This document shows positions 1-7,991 of a DNA stretch of 64,000 nucleotides, piece by piece (the first letter of the stretch is position 1; each line of letters begins with the position of its first letter). The translations under genes were made by a program, and so were the position numbers. The DNA comes from Paenibacillus lycopersici (GTDB lineage Bacteria > Bacillota > Bacilli > Paenibacillales > Paenibacillaceae), in NCBI RefSeq assembly GCF_010119935.1, contig NZ_CP048209.1, positions 2,545,001-2,609,000 on the forward strand, given 5' to 3'. Below the pieces are notes generated by a model. That model ran no database searches and was not told the origin of the DNA. It worked only from the letters and a program-made list of their open reading frames with translations.

Positions 1-925
1 GATGATCGGCAAATATTTCGATGGCGAAATCCCCGCGTACGACGGCGCCGTCACGGCGTTCGACGAGAAGCTGGCGTCGCTTGCGCGAAGCACGGCCGAG
101 CAGGTGGAAGCGGCGATGGAGCGGATGGAGTTCTCCGTCGCGCTGACGGCCATCTGGCAGCTGGTGAGCCGGACGAACAAGTACATCGACGAAACCCAGC
201 CGTGGACGCTCGCCAAGAGCGGCGAGAAGAAAGGCGAGCTCGCGTCCGTCATGCATCATCTGGCGGAATCGCTGCGCATCATCTCCATTCTGCTGCAGCC
301 GTTCCTGACGAACGCGCCGCTCAAGATCCGGGCGCAGCTGGGCATCGGGGAAGGCGCGCTCACCGATTGGGAGAGCACGAAGCAATTCGGGCTGCTGCCC
401 GGCGGAACGCGCGTCGCGAAGGGCGAGCCGATCTTCCCGCGCCTTGACGTCGCGGAAGAAACGGCATTCATCGCGACGTCGATGAATGGCGGAGCGGCGC
501 CGGCGGAGACGGCCGCCCCGGCCGCGGAATCCGCCCCGGCAGCACCGGCTCCGGCGGACGGCGCTGCGGCGGAGCAGCCGGGGGCAGCAGCGGATGCCAA
601 GGAAGAAATCGGCATCGACGAGTTCGGCAAGGTCGAGCTTCGCGTCGCGCAAGTGCTTGCCGCCGAGCCGGTGCCGAAGGCGGATAAGCTGCTGAAGCTG
701 CAGCTGGACCTCGGCTACGAGCAGCGGCAAGTCGTCTCCGGCATCGCGAAGTTCTACAAGCCGGAAGAGCTGGTCGGCCGCAAAGTGATTTGCGTCGTCA
801 ACCTGAAGCCGGTGAAGCTGCGCGGCGAAATGTCCCAAGGGATGATCCTGGCCGCTTCCCATGGCGACCAGCTGACGCTGGCAACCGTGCCGGACGATAT
901 GCCGAACGGCGCAATTGTGAAATAA
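1..925 (+). CDS. metG: methionyl-tRNA synthetase, C-terminal part (5' end outside window)
   Basis: About 307 residues of the C-terminal half are present and the catalytic Rossmann domain lies upstream of the window. The first ~150 residues are the helical anticodon-binding part (with WQLVSRTNKYIDETQPW). They are followed by an Ala/Pro-rich linker (about residues 162-203) and a Trbp111/EMAP-type tRNA-binding OB domain (VELRVAQV, KLLKLQLDLG, KLRGEMSQGMILAA). The fused C-terminal tRNA-binding domain is usual for Firmicute MetG and supports dimerisation and tRNA affinity. The low-complexity linker is longer than I would expect for Bacillus MetG. A strong terminator follows the stop codon. Confidence 0.95.
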   Translation, partial: MIGKYFDGEIPAYDGAVTAFDEKLASLARSTAEQVEAAMERMEFSVALTAIWQLVSRTNKYIDETQPWTLAKSGEKKGELASVMHHLAESLRIISILLQPFLTNAPLKIRAQLGIGEGALTDWESTKQFGLLPGGTRVAKGEPIFPRLDVAEETAFIATSMNGGAAPAETAAPAAESAPAAPAPADGAAAEQPGAAADAKEEIGIDEFGKVELRVAQVLAAEPVPKADKLLKLQLDLGYEQRQVVSGIAKFYKPEELVGRKVICVVNLKPVKLRGEMSQGMILAASHGDQLTLATVPDDMPNGAIVK

Positions 926-937
926 GCTTGAATCTTA

Positions 938-970
938 CCGCCGGAGCGCCCAGCTCCGGCGGTCGTTTTG
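938..970 (+). terminator. rho-independent terminator after metG
   Basis: ACCGCCGGAGC (938-948) pairs perfectly with GCTCCGGCGGT (953-963) across a 4-nt loop and is followed by TCGTTTTG. The znuA promoter -35 begins one base after it. Confidence 0.85.
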
Positions 971-999
971 TTGACAGGGCACATGCCCCTTTATATAAT
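971..999 (+). promoter_or_regulatory. sigma-A promoter of the znu operon
   Basis: TTGACA at 971-976 and TATAAT at 994-999 are separated by exactly 17 bp, a perfect consensus promoter. A promoter this strong normally needs repression, which the overlapping operator at 1005-1019 would provide. Confidence 0.9.
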
Positions 1000-1004
1000 G
1001 TTAA

Positions 1005-1019
1005 TAGTAATGTTTACGA
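1005..1019 (+). promoter_or_regulatory. Zur-like operator (7-1-7 palindrome)
   Basis: TAGTAAT-G-TTTACGA matches the Bacillus Zur box core TCGTAAT-N-ATTACGA with one mismatch per half site. It lies over the expected transcription start just downstream of the -10, a place where bound repressor would block initiation. The downstream gene is a His-rich metal-binding lipoprotein, which fits zinc control. PerR and Fur boxes have different half sites (TTATAAT, TGATAAT). Confidence 0.75.
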
Positions 1020-1045
1020 TTATGTTTATTCATAGAGCGAGGGGC

Positions 1046-1999
1046 ATGATGTACGTGTTTAAGAGGGTTTCATTCCGCATAGCGTTCGCGGCGGTATCGC
1101 TGGCGGCGCTGATCGTTTTCGCGGCAGGCTGCGGTTCGACCGGTCAAGGCAAGCTGGTCGAAGGCAAGCTGAACGTGGTGACGAGCTTTTATCCGCTTTA
1201 TTTCCTGGCTGAGCAAATCGGCGGCAAGGACGCCAACGTGATCAATATGATTCCGGCAGGCGTCGAGCCGCATGATTGGACGCCGAAGAGCCGCGACCTG
1301 GACACGGTGTCGAAGGCGCAGCTGTTTCTATATAACGGTGCCGGTCTGGAGGGCTGGGTCAATGACTTCCTGCAAGGACTGCCCCGCGACTCCAAGCTTG
1401 TGACGGTGGAAGTCAGCAAGGACATTCCGAAGATTTCCGGCAATCCCGAGGACGAAGACGATCACCCGGACGAGGGGCACGTCGATCCGCATACCTGGGT
1501 GAGCCCGAAGTCGATGATGGTGATGGCCAAGCTGGTTCTTGCGAATTTCATAGCGGCCGATCCGGAGCACAAGGCGTCTTACGAGACCGGCTACAACGCG
1601 CTTGAACAGAAGCTGTCGGCGCTCGACAAGGAGTATTCCGACAAGCTGTCCGGCGTGAAGAAGAAGGACATCGTGACGTCGCACCAGGCATTCGGCTATC
1701 TGGCGCGTGATTACGGCTTGAAGCAAGTGGCTATAATGGGGCTATCTCCGGATGCCGAACCGAAAGCGCAGGATTTGCTGAATATCACGAAATTCGTGAA
1801 GGAGAACGACATCAAGTATATTTTCTTCGAAGAGCTGGTGTCCGACGAGATTGCCAGGACGCTCGCCAGGGAAGCCCGCATTCAGACGCTGGTGCTCAAT
1901 CCGCTGGAAGGCTTGACGCCGAAAGAAGCGTCCAACGGGGACGATTATTTCTCGCTGATGGAGAAGAATTTGCAAAATCTCGTATTGGCCTTACAATAA
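1046..1999 (+). CDS. znuA: zinc ABC transporter substrate-binding lipoprotein
   Basis: A 317-residue cluster A-I (ZnuA/AdcA) metal-binding protein. An N-terminal signal peptide with a lipobox-like AAGC (Cys29) indicates a lipoprotein outside the membrane. Metal-ligand regions of the family are visible: IPAGVEPHDW, an acidic/His loop DEDDHPDEGHVDPHTW typical of zinc importers, VTSHQAFGYLARDYG, and a C-terminal FEELVSDE. The GAGGGG motif at 1039-1044 serves ATG 1046 or the adjacent ATG 1049; an upstream in-frame ATG at 968 lies in the promoter and is rejected. It is first in the znuA-znuC-znuB operon behind a Zur-like operator, which argues for zinc rather than manganese. Confidence 0.92.
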   Translation: MMYVFKRVSFRIAFAAVSLAALIVFAAGCGSTGQGKLVEGKLNVVTSFYPLYFLAEQIGGKDANVINMIPAGVEPHDWTPKSRDLDTVSKAQLFLYNGAGLEGWVNDFLQGLPRDSKLVTVEVSKDIPKISGNPEDEDDHPDEGHVDPHTWVSPKSMMVMAKLVLANFIAADPEHKASYETGYNALEQKLSALDKEYSDKLSGVKKKDIVTSHQAFGYLARDYGLKQVAIMGLSPDAEPKAQDLLNITKFVKENDIKYIFFEELVSDEIARTLAREARIQTLVLNPLEGLTPKEASNGDDYFSLMEKNLQNLVLALQ

Positions 2000-2032
2000 A
2001 CAGAGAATTGCAAAGCTCGGGAGTGAGAGAAG

Positions 2033-2839
2033 ATGTTAGCAGAACAAGAGATGCAGAAAGCGCAGTTCGCCTGCCATGCGCCGATTATCGAGCTCGATGA
2101 CGTATCGTTCGCTTACGAGCAGCGGCCCGTTATCAGCAATGTCAGCTTTGCCGTGCAGGAGCGGGACTTCGTCGGCGTAATCGGTTCGAACGGCGCCGGG
2201 AAGACGACGCTGCTGCGCATGATCGTCGGCCTGCTGAAGCCGACGGGCGGTTCGATCAAGCTGTTCGGCCGTCCGATCGGGCAGTTCCGCGACTGGGAGC
2301 GGATCGGCTACGTGCCGCAGAAAAACTCGTTCAACCCGCTTTTTCCGGCGACGGTGCGCGAAGTCGTGCTATCCGGGCTGTACAACCGCAACAAGCTGTT
2401 CAAGCGCGTATCGAAAGCCGATGCGGTCAAATGCGACGATGCGCTGCATGCGATGGACATCGAGGATTTGGCCGAGAAGCGCATCGGGCAGCTGTCCGGC
2501 GGGCAGCAGCAGCGCGCATTCCTGGCAAGAGCGCTCATCAACAATCCGGCGCTGCTCATTCTGGACGAACCGACGGTCGGCATCGATACGGAAACGCAGG
2601 AAGGGTTCTTCCATCTCATCAAGCATATGCACCAGCATCACAACATCACGTTCCTGATGGTGTCGCACGATATGGAAATGATCCGCTCCTATCTGGGGCA
2701 GGAGCCGAAGCGGCAAGCAGGCAAAATCGATTTTTACGTAAAGCATTCCCACGATCTCGAAGATTGCGGGGAGACGAACTTGACGCACAGCCTTCGCGGG
2801 CTGCGTCAAGCGATGGAGAGCGGGAAAGTAGGCGTATAG
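2033..2839 (+). CDS. znuC: zinc ABC transporter ATP-binding protein
   Basis: A 268-residue ABC ATPase that powers the importer with ZnuA and ZnuB at the inner face of the membrane. Walker A is GSNGAGKT (residues 51-58), the Q-loop region VPQKNSFNPLFP, the signature LSGGQ (154-158), Walker B ALLILDEP (173-180) and the H-loop SH (211-212). A gggagtgagag ribosome-binding site precedes ATG 2033. The C-terminal 45 residues run past the usual end of the ATPase core, with an acidic/basic tail of unknown role. The stop lies 3 bases before the TTG start of znuB, so translation is probably coupled. Confidence 0.92.
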   Translation: MLAEQEMQKAQFACHAPIIELDDVSFAYEQRPVISNVSFAVQERDFVGVIGSNGAGKTTLLRMIVGLLKPTGGSIKLFGRPIGQFRDWERIGYVPQKNSFNPLFPATVREVVLSGLYNRNKLFKRVSKADAVKCDDALHAMDIEDLAEKRIGQLSGGQQQRAFLARALINNPALLILDEPTVGIDTETQEGFFHLIKHMHQHHNITFLMVSHDMEMIRSYLGQEPKRQAGKIDFYVKHSHDLEDCGETNLTHSLRGLRQAMESGKVGV

Positions 2840-2842
2840 CAG

Positions 2843-3649
2843 TTGGATATCGTAACACTTGAATTTTTTCAACGGGCGCTGATCGGCGGGATTCTGATCG
2901 GCGTAACGGCGCCGCTGATGGGCTTGTTCCTCGTGCTCCGCAGGCTGTCGATGATCGGCGACACGCTGTCGCATGTCTCGATCGCGGGCGTTGCGCTAGG
3001 TTTCTTGACCGGCGTATATCCGGTGGCGGTCGGACTGCTGTTCGCCATCGCGGCGACCTTCGCCATCGAGAAGCTGCGCAAGGCGTACAAGACGTACGCG
3101 GAGCTGTCGATCGCCATTATTATGTCGGGGGGCGTCGCGCTGGCCTCGCTGTTGTTCTCGATGGGGAAGGGCTTCAACGTCAGCGTGACCGGCTACTTGT
3201 TCGGCAGCATCTATACGCTGGATACGCTCGATCTGGTGCTGATCGGCATCGTTACGGTCGTCGTGCTGCTGGCGATCGGCCTGCATGCCAAGGAGCTGTT
3301 TCTCCTCTCGTTCGACGAGGATGCGGCGGCGGTCAGCGGACTGCCTACGCGGTATTTTAATTTCATGATCAGCATTCTTACGGCGCTCGTCATCAGCGTC
3401 TCGATCAAAATCGTCGGCGCGCTGCTCGTCTCCGCGCTGCTTACCATTCCGGCGGCCTGCAGCCTTGCCGTCGCCAGAAGCTTCCGCCAGTCCATTGTGA
3501 CCGTCGTCGTCGTCGCGGAGCTCGCGGTCGTCATCGGTCTCTTGATGGCCGGCGTATGGAATTTGGCGCCGGGAGGCACTATCGTCATGCTGCTGATCGT
3601 CATATTGCTGCTGCTGCTCTCCGTCAGGAAGAAGTTCAGCACCGGCTGA
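2843..3649 (+). CDS. znuB: zinc ABC transporter permease
   Basis: A 268-residue integral membrane protein of the ABC-3 family (ZnuB/AdcB/MntB type) with about eight hydrophobic segments. Family features include the early LIGVTAPLMGLFLVLRRLSMIGDTLSH block and the later LLVSALLTIPAA block. It starts with TTG at 2843, three bases after the znuC stop codon, with no strong separate ribosome-binding site, consistent with translational coupling. It forms the zinc channel with ZnuC. Two tandem hairpin repeats follow the gene. Confidence 0.92.
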   Translation: MDIVTLEFFQRALIGGILIGVTAPLMGLFLVLRRLSMIGDTLSHVSIAGVALGFLTGVYPVAVGLLFAIAATFAIEKLRKAYKTYAELSIAIIMSGGVALASLLFSMGKGFNVSVTGYLFGSIYTLDTLDLVLIGIVTVVVLLAIGLHAKELFLLSFDEDAAAVSGLPTRYFNFMISILTALVISVSIKIVGALLVSALLTIPAACSLAVARSFRQSIVTVVVVAELAVVIGLLMAGVWNLAPGGTIVMLLIVILLLLLSVRKKFSTG

Positions 3650-3653
3650 AACC

Positions 3654-3743
3654 GGCTGGTCGTTCCGCTGACGCGGAACTGCTCGCCTATGTATCCAAGG
3701 CTGGTCGTTCCGCTGACGCGGAACTGCTCGCCTATGCGTCCTA
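3654..3743 (+). repeat. tandem pair of 45-bp palindromic repeat (family A)
   Basis: Two copies start at 3654 and 3699 (period 45 bp). Each holds GGCTGGTC, a hairpin GTTCCGC-TGAC-GCGGAAC, then TGCTCGCCTATG. The second copy runs into the TAGGAGG ribosome-binding site of ccdA. Related copies with changed stems lie at 15377 and 28882. Confidence 0.85.
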
Positions 3744-3755
3744 GGAGGTATACTT

Positions 3756-4469
3756 ATGTCAGACGTAACCGTCTGGGCAGCGTTCGGGGCGGGCATCGCC
3801 TCGTTCATCTCGCCTTGCTGCCTGCCGCTCTATCCGTCTTATCTTTCATACATAACGGGCGTTTCGGTTGCCGATTTGAAGAGCGAGCACCCCGGCCGCG
3901 AAGTTCGGATCCGGACGATGACCCACACGCTGTTCTTCATCCTCGGCTTCTCGGTCGTCTATTACACGCTCGGGTACGGAACGAACGCGTTCGCGGAGCA
4001 ATTCTCCAAGTACCAGGACCTGATCCGGCAATTGTCCGCCGTACTTATTATTCTCATGGGCCTAATCCTGATGGGCTTGATCCAGCCGAAAGTGCTGCTG
4101 CGCGAGATGAAGATGCCGCTGCGCATGAAGAAGTCCGGTTACCTGGCTTCCTTCATCTTCGGCATCGGCTTCTCCGCCGGCTGGTCGCCCTGCACGGGGC
4201 CGATTCTGGCGAGCATTCTGCTGCTGGCCGCCTCGCATCCCGGCACCTGGTTCGAACTGACGACGGCGTACGCCCTCGGCTTCGCGATTCCGTTCTTCGT
4301 CCTGGCGTTCTTCATCGGTTCCACGCGCTGGATCGTGCGTTACTCCGGCATCATGATGAAAATCGGCGGCGCGGTCATGCTCCTCATGGGCATTCTGCTA
4401 TTTACCGACCAGATGACGAAGATTACGATCTGGCTGAACGACCTTACCCCTGAGTTTCTGAAGTTCTGA
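3756..4469 (+). CDS. ccdA: cytochrome c biogenesis protein CcdA
   Basis: A 237-residue polytopic membrane protein of the CcdA/DsbD-beta family, which moves reducing equivalents from cytoplasmic thioredoxin to extracytoplasmic thiol-disulfide proteins for cytochrome c maturation and, in Bacillus, spore formation. ISPCCLPLYPSYLSYITG near the N terminus (Cys21/Cys22) and SAGWSPCTGPIL (Cys near residue 142) carry the conserved cysteine regions. About six transmembrane segments are visible. TAGGAGG lies 7 bases before ATG 3756 and is formed at the edge of repeat family A. No ResA/ResB/ResC genes are nearby. Confidence 0.93.
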   Translation: MSDVTVWAAFGAGIASFISPCCLPLYPSYLSYITGVSVADLKSEHPGREVRIRTMTHTLFFILGFSVVYYTLGYGTNAFAEQFSKYQDLIRQLSAVLIILMGLILMGLIQPKVLLREMKMPLRMKKSGYLASFIFGIGFSAGWSPCTGPILASILLLAASHPGTWFELTTAYALGFAIPFFVLAFFIGSTRWIVRYSGIMMKIGGAVMLLMGILLFTDQMTKITIWLNDLTPEFLKF

Positions 4470-4480
4470 CGGCTTTGAAG

Positions 4481-4622
4481 TGTGCCCGGAGAGTCGGTGC
4501 GGAGTCGGAACAGCGTCAGCGGTCGCCTTTGTAGTCTGAATTCCACCTCTACTCTCTTATATAATCAAGGAAATCAGAACTACAACAGCGAGTGGAGACC
4601 CGCACCGACCGGAGGGCGCATG
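4481..4622 (+). repeat. dispersed structured element B, copy 1
   Basis: A 142-bp sequence that folds into one long hairpin: TGCCC with GGGCGCA outside, TCGGTGCGG with CCGCACCGA in the middle, and TTGTAGTCTGA with TCAGAACTACAA inside. It is highly similar to 13691-13827, and the differences between the copies are compensatory. It sits between the convergent 3' ends of ccdA and splB and might also end transcription. No ORF in it looks coding. Confidence 0.85.
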
Positions 4623-4635
4623 CTCCTAAGCCTCC

Positions 4636-5706
4636 TTAAGTGAAGTATTCGATCTTCGCATCTTCAAAATGTTCAAAAATGCGCTCCGAGATGAACATCC
4701 GGAGCGCTTCCGCCTGCTCATCGGGATAGACGTACTTGCCTTGTCCCCAGCGGCCCCATTTGTACTTGCGCTTCTCAATGTCCATCTCGAGCTTCGTCCG
4801 GGGATAGCGCCTCTCGATGACGTTCTTGGCCGTCTTCGTGAACCGGTGCTGGATCAGCTCGAACGTCAAATTGCGCGAAGCGTCCTCCGGCAGCGCCTCG
4901 GCGAGCGAGGACAGCAGCTCGGCGTAGCCTTCCTGCCAGCCGTCGTGCCAGATGATCGGGGCGATGATGAAGCCGAGCGGATAGCCGGCTCTGGCGATTT
5001 TGGCCGCGGCTTCAATCCGATCCTCGAAGCGGGACGTCGACGGCTCGAAATGCTTGATGACGTACTTGGCGTTCACGCTGAACCGAATCCGCGTATGGCC
5101 GTTATGCTTGAGATGGAGCAGCGAATCGACGTAGTGGAACTTCGTCACGAACCGCAGCCGGCCGTATTCCTGGTCAGCCATGAACGCGATGAGCTCCCGC
5201 AGGCTCCCGGTAATCGGCTCCAGGCCGACCGGGTCGGACGTACAGGCGGCTTCGAAGCGGGTAATTTCCGGAATCCGCTCGTCGATGTACCCTTTGGCCG
5301 CGGCAAGGATATCGTCCGTGTTGACGTAGACGCGAATATACGGCTTGGCGCCCAGCGTCGTCTGCAGGTAGCAGTAGTGGCAGTGACCCATGCAGCCGGT
5401 TGCGATCGGAATGGCATATTCCGCCGACGGCTTGGACGTATCGAATTTCAGCGTCTTGCGGATGCCGACGACGAGCGTGCGCTTGGCGATTTTGTACTGC
5501 TCCAGCTCGGTGTCGCCCGGCAGGTTCGTGATCCGGTTGTGGGAAGTCGTCATCCGGTACGGTATATGCAACGATTGGACCCACTCCATAATGCTGCGGC
5601 CCTTCGGATAATCGAGCGAAGCGGGTTCGAAATAGACGAGCTCGGGGATGAAGGAATCATGAACGTTCTTCTTCGGTTTCGATCGTTCCAGCGTCGTTAT
5701 GCCCAT
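4636..5706 (-). CDS. splB: spore photoproduct lyase
   Basis: A 356-residue radical-SAM enzyme that reverses the thymine dimer 'spore photoproduct' in germinating spores. The CX3CX2C cluster motif is in ATGCMGHCHYCYLQ (Cys105, 109, 112). A further conserved cysteine in FEAACTSDP (Cys155) matches the H-donor Cys141 of the B. subtilis enzyme in position and context. ATG 5706 is preferred because AAGGAGG lies 10 bases upstream; TTG at 5715 sits too close to that site. It is divergent from mntR. Members of this family are usually made in the forespore under sigma-G; I did not find a convincing sigma-G promoter. Confidence 0.95.
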   Translation of the reverse strand: MGITTLERSKPKKNVHDSFIPELVYFEPASLDYPKGRSIMEWVQSLHIPYRMTTSHNRITNLPGDTELEQYKIAKRTLVVGIRKTLKFDTSKPSAEYAIPIATGCMGHCHYCYLQTTLGAKPYIRVYVNTDDILAAAKGYIDERIPEITRFEAACTSDPVGLEPITGSLRELIAFMADQEYGRLRFVTKFHYVDSLLHLKHNGHTRIRFSVNAKYVIKHFEPSTSRFEDRIEAAAKIARAGYPLGFIIAPIIWHDGWQEGYAELLSSLAEALPEDASRNLTFELIQHRFTKTAKNVIERRYPRTKLEMDIEKRKYKWGRWGQGKYVYPDEQAEALRMFISERIFEHFEDAKIEYFT

Positions 5707-5797
5707 GCGCGGCAAGCCTCCTTGACTGCTCGGTAATGCCGTTAGTTTGGAGACGTCGGGTCATCGGCAAACCTGGTAAGTTTAGCAGGGGACGCGG

Positions 5798-5826
5798 TTG
5801 CGGCAGGGGGGCGAGCGGTGTATGAT
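5798..5826 (+). promoter_or_regulatory. probable sigma-A promoter of mntR
   Basis: TTGCGG (5798-5803) and TATGAT (5821-5826) are separated by 17 bp, about 95 bp before the mntR start. Confidence 0.55.
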
Positions 5827-5925
5827 ACTAAGAGTGAACGCGGAAGGGCCGGTTTGCCGGCCGCGATGCAGAAGAGATGCAAACGATCCGTTCGTACGGG
5901 ATGCGGGTGAAATGGAGGTTGTACG

Positions 5926-6354
5926 ATGCCGACTCCAAGTATGGAGGATTATTTGGAACGCATTTATAAATTAATCGACGAGAAGGGCTATGCCCGGGTC
6001 TCCGATATCGCAGAAGGGCTTGAAGTGCATCCGTCCTCTGTTACGAAAATGATCCAGAAGCTCGACAAGGATCAGTATTTGATTTACGAGAAGTACCGCG
6101 GGCTCGTACTGACCAACAAAGGCAGAAAGATGGGCAAGCGGCTCATGGAGCGCCATCATTTGCTGGAATCGTTCCTGACCGTCATCGGCGTCCAGGAAGA
6201 GAATATTTATAAGGATGTCGAGGGGATCGAGCATCACTTGAGCTGGGATTCCATCACGTGCATCGAGACGCTGGTGGAGTTTTTCCGCAGAGAGCCATCC
6301 AGGATGGAAGCGTTTAAAGCGATTCAAGCGGAATTGAACAACGAGGAAGCCTAA
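5926..6354 (+). CDS. mntR: manganese-responsive transcriptional regulator MntR
   Basis: 142 residues, the same length as B. subtilis MntR, a DtxR-family repressor of manganese importers. The metal ligands known for B. subtilis MntR are all at the same positions: Asp8, Glu11, His77, Glu99, Glu102 and His103. The N-terminal winged helix-turn-helix ([25 protein letters not shown]) binds DNA, and there is no C-terminal SH3 domain, as usual for MntR. GGAGG precedes the ATG. No mntH or mntABCD gene lies in this window, so its targets are elsewhere. Confidence 0.96.
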   Translation: MPTPSMEDYLERIYKLIDEKGYARVSDIAEGLEVHPSSVTKMIQKLDKDQYLIYEKYRGLVLTNKGRKMGKRLMERHHLLESFLTVIGVQEENIYKDVEGIEHHLSWDSITCIETLVEFFRREPSRMEAFKAIQAELNNEEA

Positions 6355-6397
6355 GGGCTCCGGACGAGAGAAGCGCAATAACTGCATAGGGGATGAA

Positions 6398-6452
6398 AAG
6401 GGGCTTCCGGCGCCGTCGCATACGATGCGATCGGCAAGCGGGAAGCCCCTTT
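6398..6452 (+). terminator. terminator after mntR, possibly bidirectional
   Basis: AAGGGGCTTCC (6398-6408) pairs with GGAAGCCCCTT (6441-6451), with A-rich and T-containing flanks, between the converging mntR and yqhP-like genes. Confidence 0.8.
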
Positions 6453-6481
6453 GCTTGTGCCGGCTTGAAATCCGGCGGACG

Positions 6482-6787
6482 CTAATGATATTTCGGCAAA
6501 TCGTCGTCGTCCTTGCCGCCTTCAATGACGCGGAACGGCATATGCTTGCGCGTCTTGGTCCGGCTGGACTGCTGCGCATCCTTGCGGGCGCCGGCCTTGT
6601 AGCGCGGCTGCGTCTTCGTTCTCGCCTTCCTGGCAGCGCCGGGCGGGAACTTATATAGCAAATATATCGCTCCGAAAACAACGACCGGTATAAGCAGCTG
6701 ATAGGGATTGCTGATCGTTTGAGCGACAAGTCCAATGACGATAAGCACCAGAATGATGATGGTTGGCAGACTCAGTTTACGAGGCAT
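6482..6787 (-). CDS. yqhP: small membrane protein, YqhP/SA1362-like
   Basis: 101 residues with two hydrophobic segments (about residues 8-24 and 30-47) followed by a basic, hydrophilic tail ending DDDDLPKYH. I assign it to the YqhP/SA1362 group mainly from its place between mntR and yqhQ, where Bacillus has yqhP; the sequence match itself is weak. It probably forms a unit with the upstream yqhQ gene on the same strand, 51 bp away. Function unknown. Confidence 0.7.
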   Translation of the reverse strand: MPRKLSLPTIIILVLIVIGLVAQTISNPYQLLIPVVVFGAIYLLYKFPPGAARKARTKTQPRYKAGARKDAQQSSRTKTRKHMPFRVIEGGKDDDDLPKYH

Positions 6788-6838
6788 GACGCGCTCACCC
6801 TTCCTTCCCGGATCATAATGTGAAGCGGTTGTCGATGA

Positions 6839-7789
6839 TTACGAGCGGACGCCTTGACGATCCAGTTCCAGCATGCGGTTGAACGAGGCGATCGAGACGG
6901 CGACCTGATCGTCCGTCGGCTCTTTCGTCGTCAGCTTCTGCAGCCACAAGCCCGGATAGCCGAGGAAACGAAGCACCGGCAAGTCGCGCAGCGCGTTCGT
7001 GAAGCGAAGCGCTTCATACGAGAAGCCGAGCACCACCGGGAGGAGCAGCACGCGCAAGTATACGCGTTCCCACAGCGAATCCCAATGGAAGAACGAATAT
7101 ACGATGACGCCGACGAGCACGGAGAACACGATGAAGCTGCTGCCGCAGCGGTAGTGCAGCCGGGTGAAGCCCTGAACGTTGTCCACGGTCAGCTCCGCGC
7201 CCGCTTCGTACGCGCTGATTACTTTATGTTCGGCGCCGTGATACTGGAAGAGCCGTTTGATCAGCGGCGTCAGCGAGATAAAATACAGGTACGAGAGCAG
7301 GAACAGGATCTTGATAGCGCCTTCGATGAGGTTGTGTACTATTATATTCTTGAACGCATGTCCAAAGATCAATTGTTCGATCAAGGCCGGCACGACGGTA
7401 AATACCAGCTTGCCGAAGACGAACGAGAGGATCCCAGCGACGGCTACGCCGACGATCATGCTGAGGCTCCAGCCCTTCTTCTCTTCCTTCCCGCCAGGAA
7501 CGTCCTCCTTGTCCTTATCGGCCGGGAGCTCATCCTCCGCGTAGGATTCCATGGAGAAATTCAAATGCTGGGAGCCTTTCGCGCTGGATTCCAATATCGC
7601 GACAACGCCGCGCACAATCGGAATTTTTTTCAGGTTTTGAATCCATGGCGTCGTTTTGCGGGGGACTTCGTAAAATATGATTTCGTTATTTTTGCGGCGC
7701 ACTGCGGTTACGTTCGCGTTTCGGCCTGCGAACATGACGCCCTCAATGACGGCTTGTCCGCCGTAAATATTTTGCGTGCTTTGCGACAA
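6839..7789 (-). CDS. yqhQ: DUF1385 membrane protein YqhQ
   Basis: 316 residues with the diagnostic N terminus YGGQAVIEGVMF and the block FQYHGAEHKVISAYEAG with RLHYRCGSSF, plus three to four transmembrane helices. These are the hallmarks of the DUF1385/YqhQ family, whose biochemical role is not established. The start is TTG at 7789, chosen because the conserved YGGQAV motif begins nine residues later, as in other family members; the ribosome-binding site is weak (AAAGGAT). An acidic/Lys-rich insert (about residues 84-106) separates the N-terminal domain from the first helix. Confidence 0.9.
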   Translation of the reverse strand: MSQSTQNIYGGQAVIEGVMFAGRNANVTAVRRKNNEIIFYEVPRKTTPWIQNLKKIPIVRGVVAILESSAKGSQHLNFSMESYAEDELPADKDKEDVPGGKEEKKGWSLSMIVGVAVAGILSFVFGKLVFTVVPALIEQLIFGHAFKNIIVHNLIEGAIKILFLLSYLYFISLTPLIKRLFQYHGAEHKVISAYEAGAELTVDNVQGFTRLHYRCGSSFIVFSVLVGVIVYSFFHWDSLWERVYLRVLLLPVVLGFSYEALRFTNALRDLPVLRFLGYPGLWLQKLTTKEPTDDQVAVSIASFNRMLELDRQGVRS

Positions 7790-7991
7790 GGGCGAATCAC
7801 CATCCTTTAATTTGACGTAATAAGTAGATCGGTTCTATGAACGGGCTCTCTTGTTATTGTACTTGATTCTACGCGACTTTGCGAGCGGGATCCTCTCCCG
7901 GCTAACGGCCGCCTCCGGTTTGCCGCTTCGACCTTTGCGCATACTATCCGCAGGCGTTTGAATCAGATGTCCAAATTACGGAGGAATGAAG

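Noticed and set aside
968..1045. Upstream extension of znuA to the ATG at 968
   Set aside because: This part overlaps the promoter and operator and would put 26 extra residues before the lipoprotein signal.
4669..5736. 355-residue open frame antisense to splB
   Set aside because: It is a shadow frame of the well-supported splB gene, with Arg/Asp/Leu-biased composition typical of GC-rich antisense frames and no ribosome-binding site.
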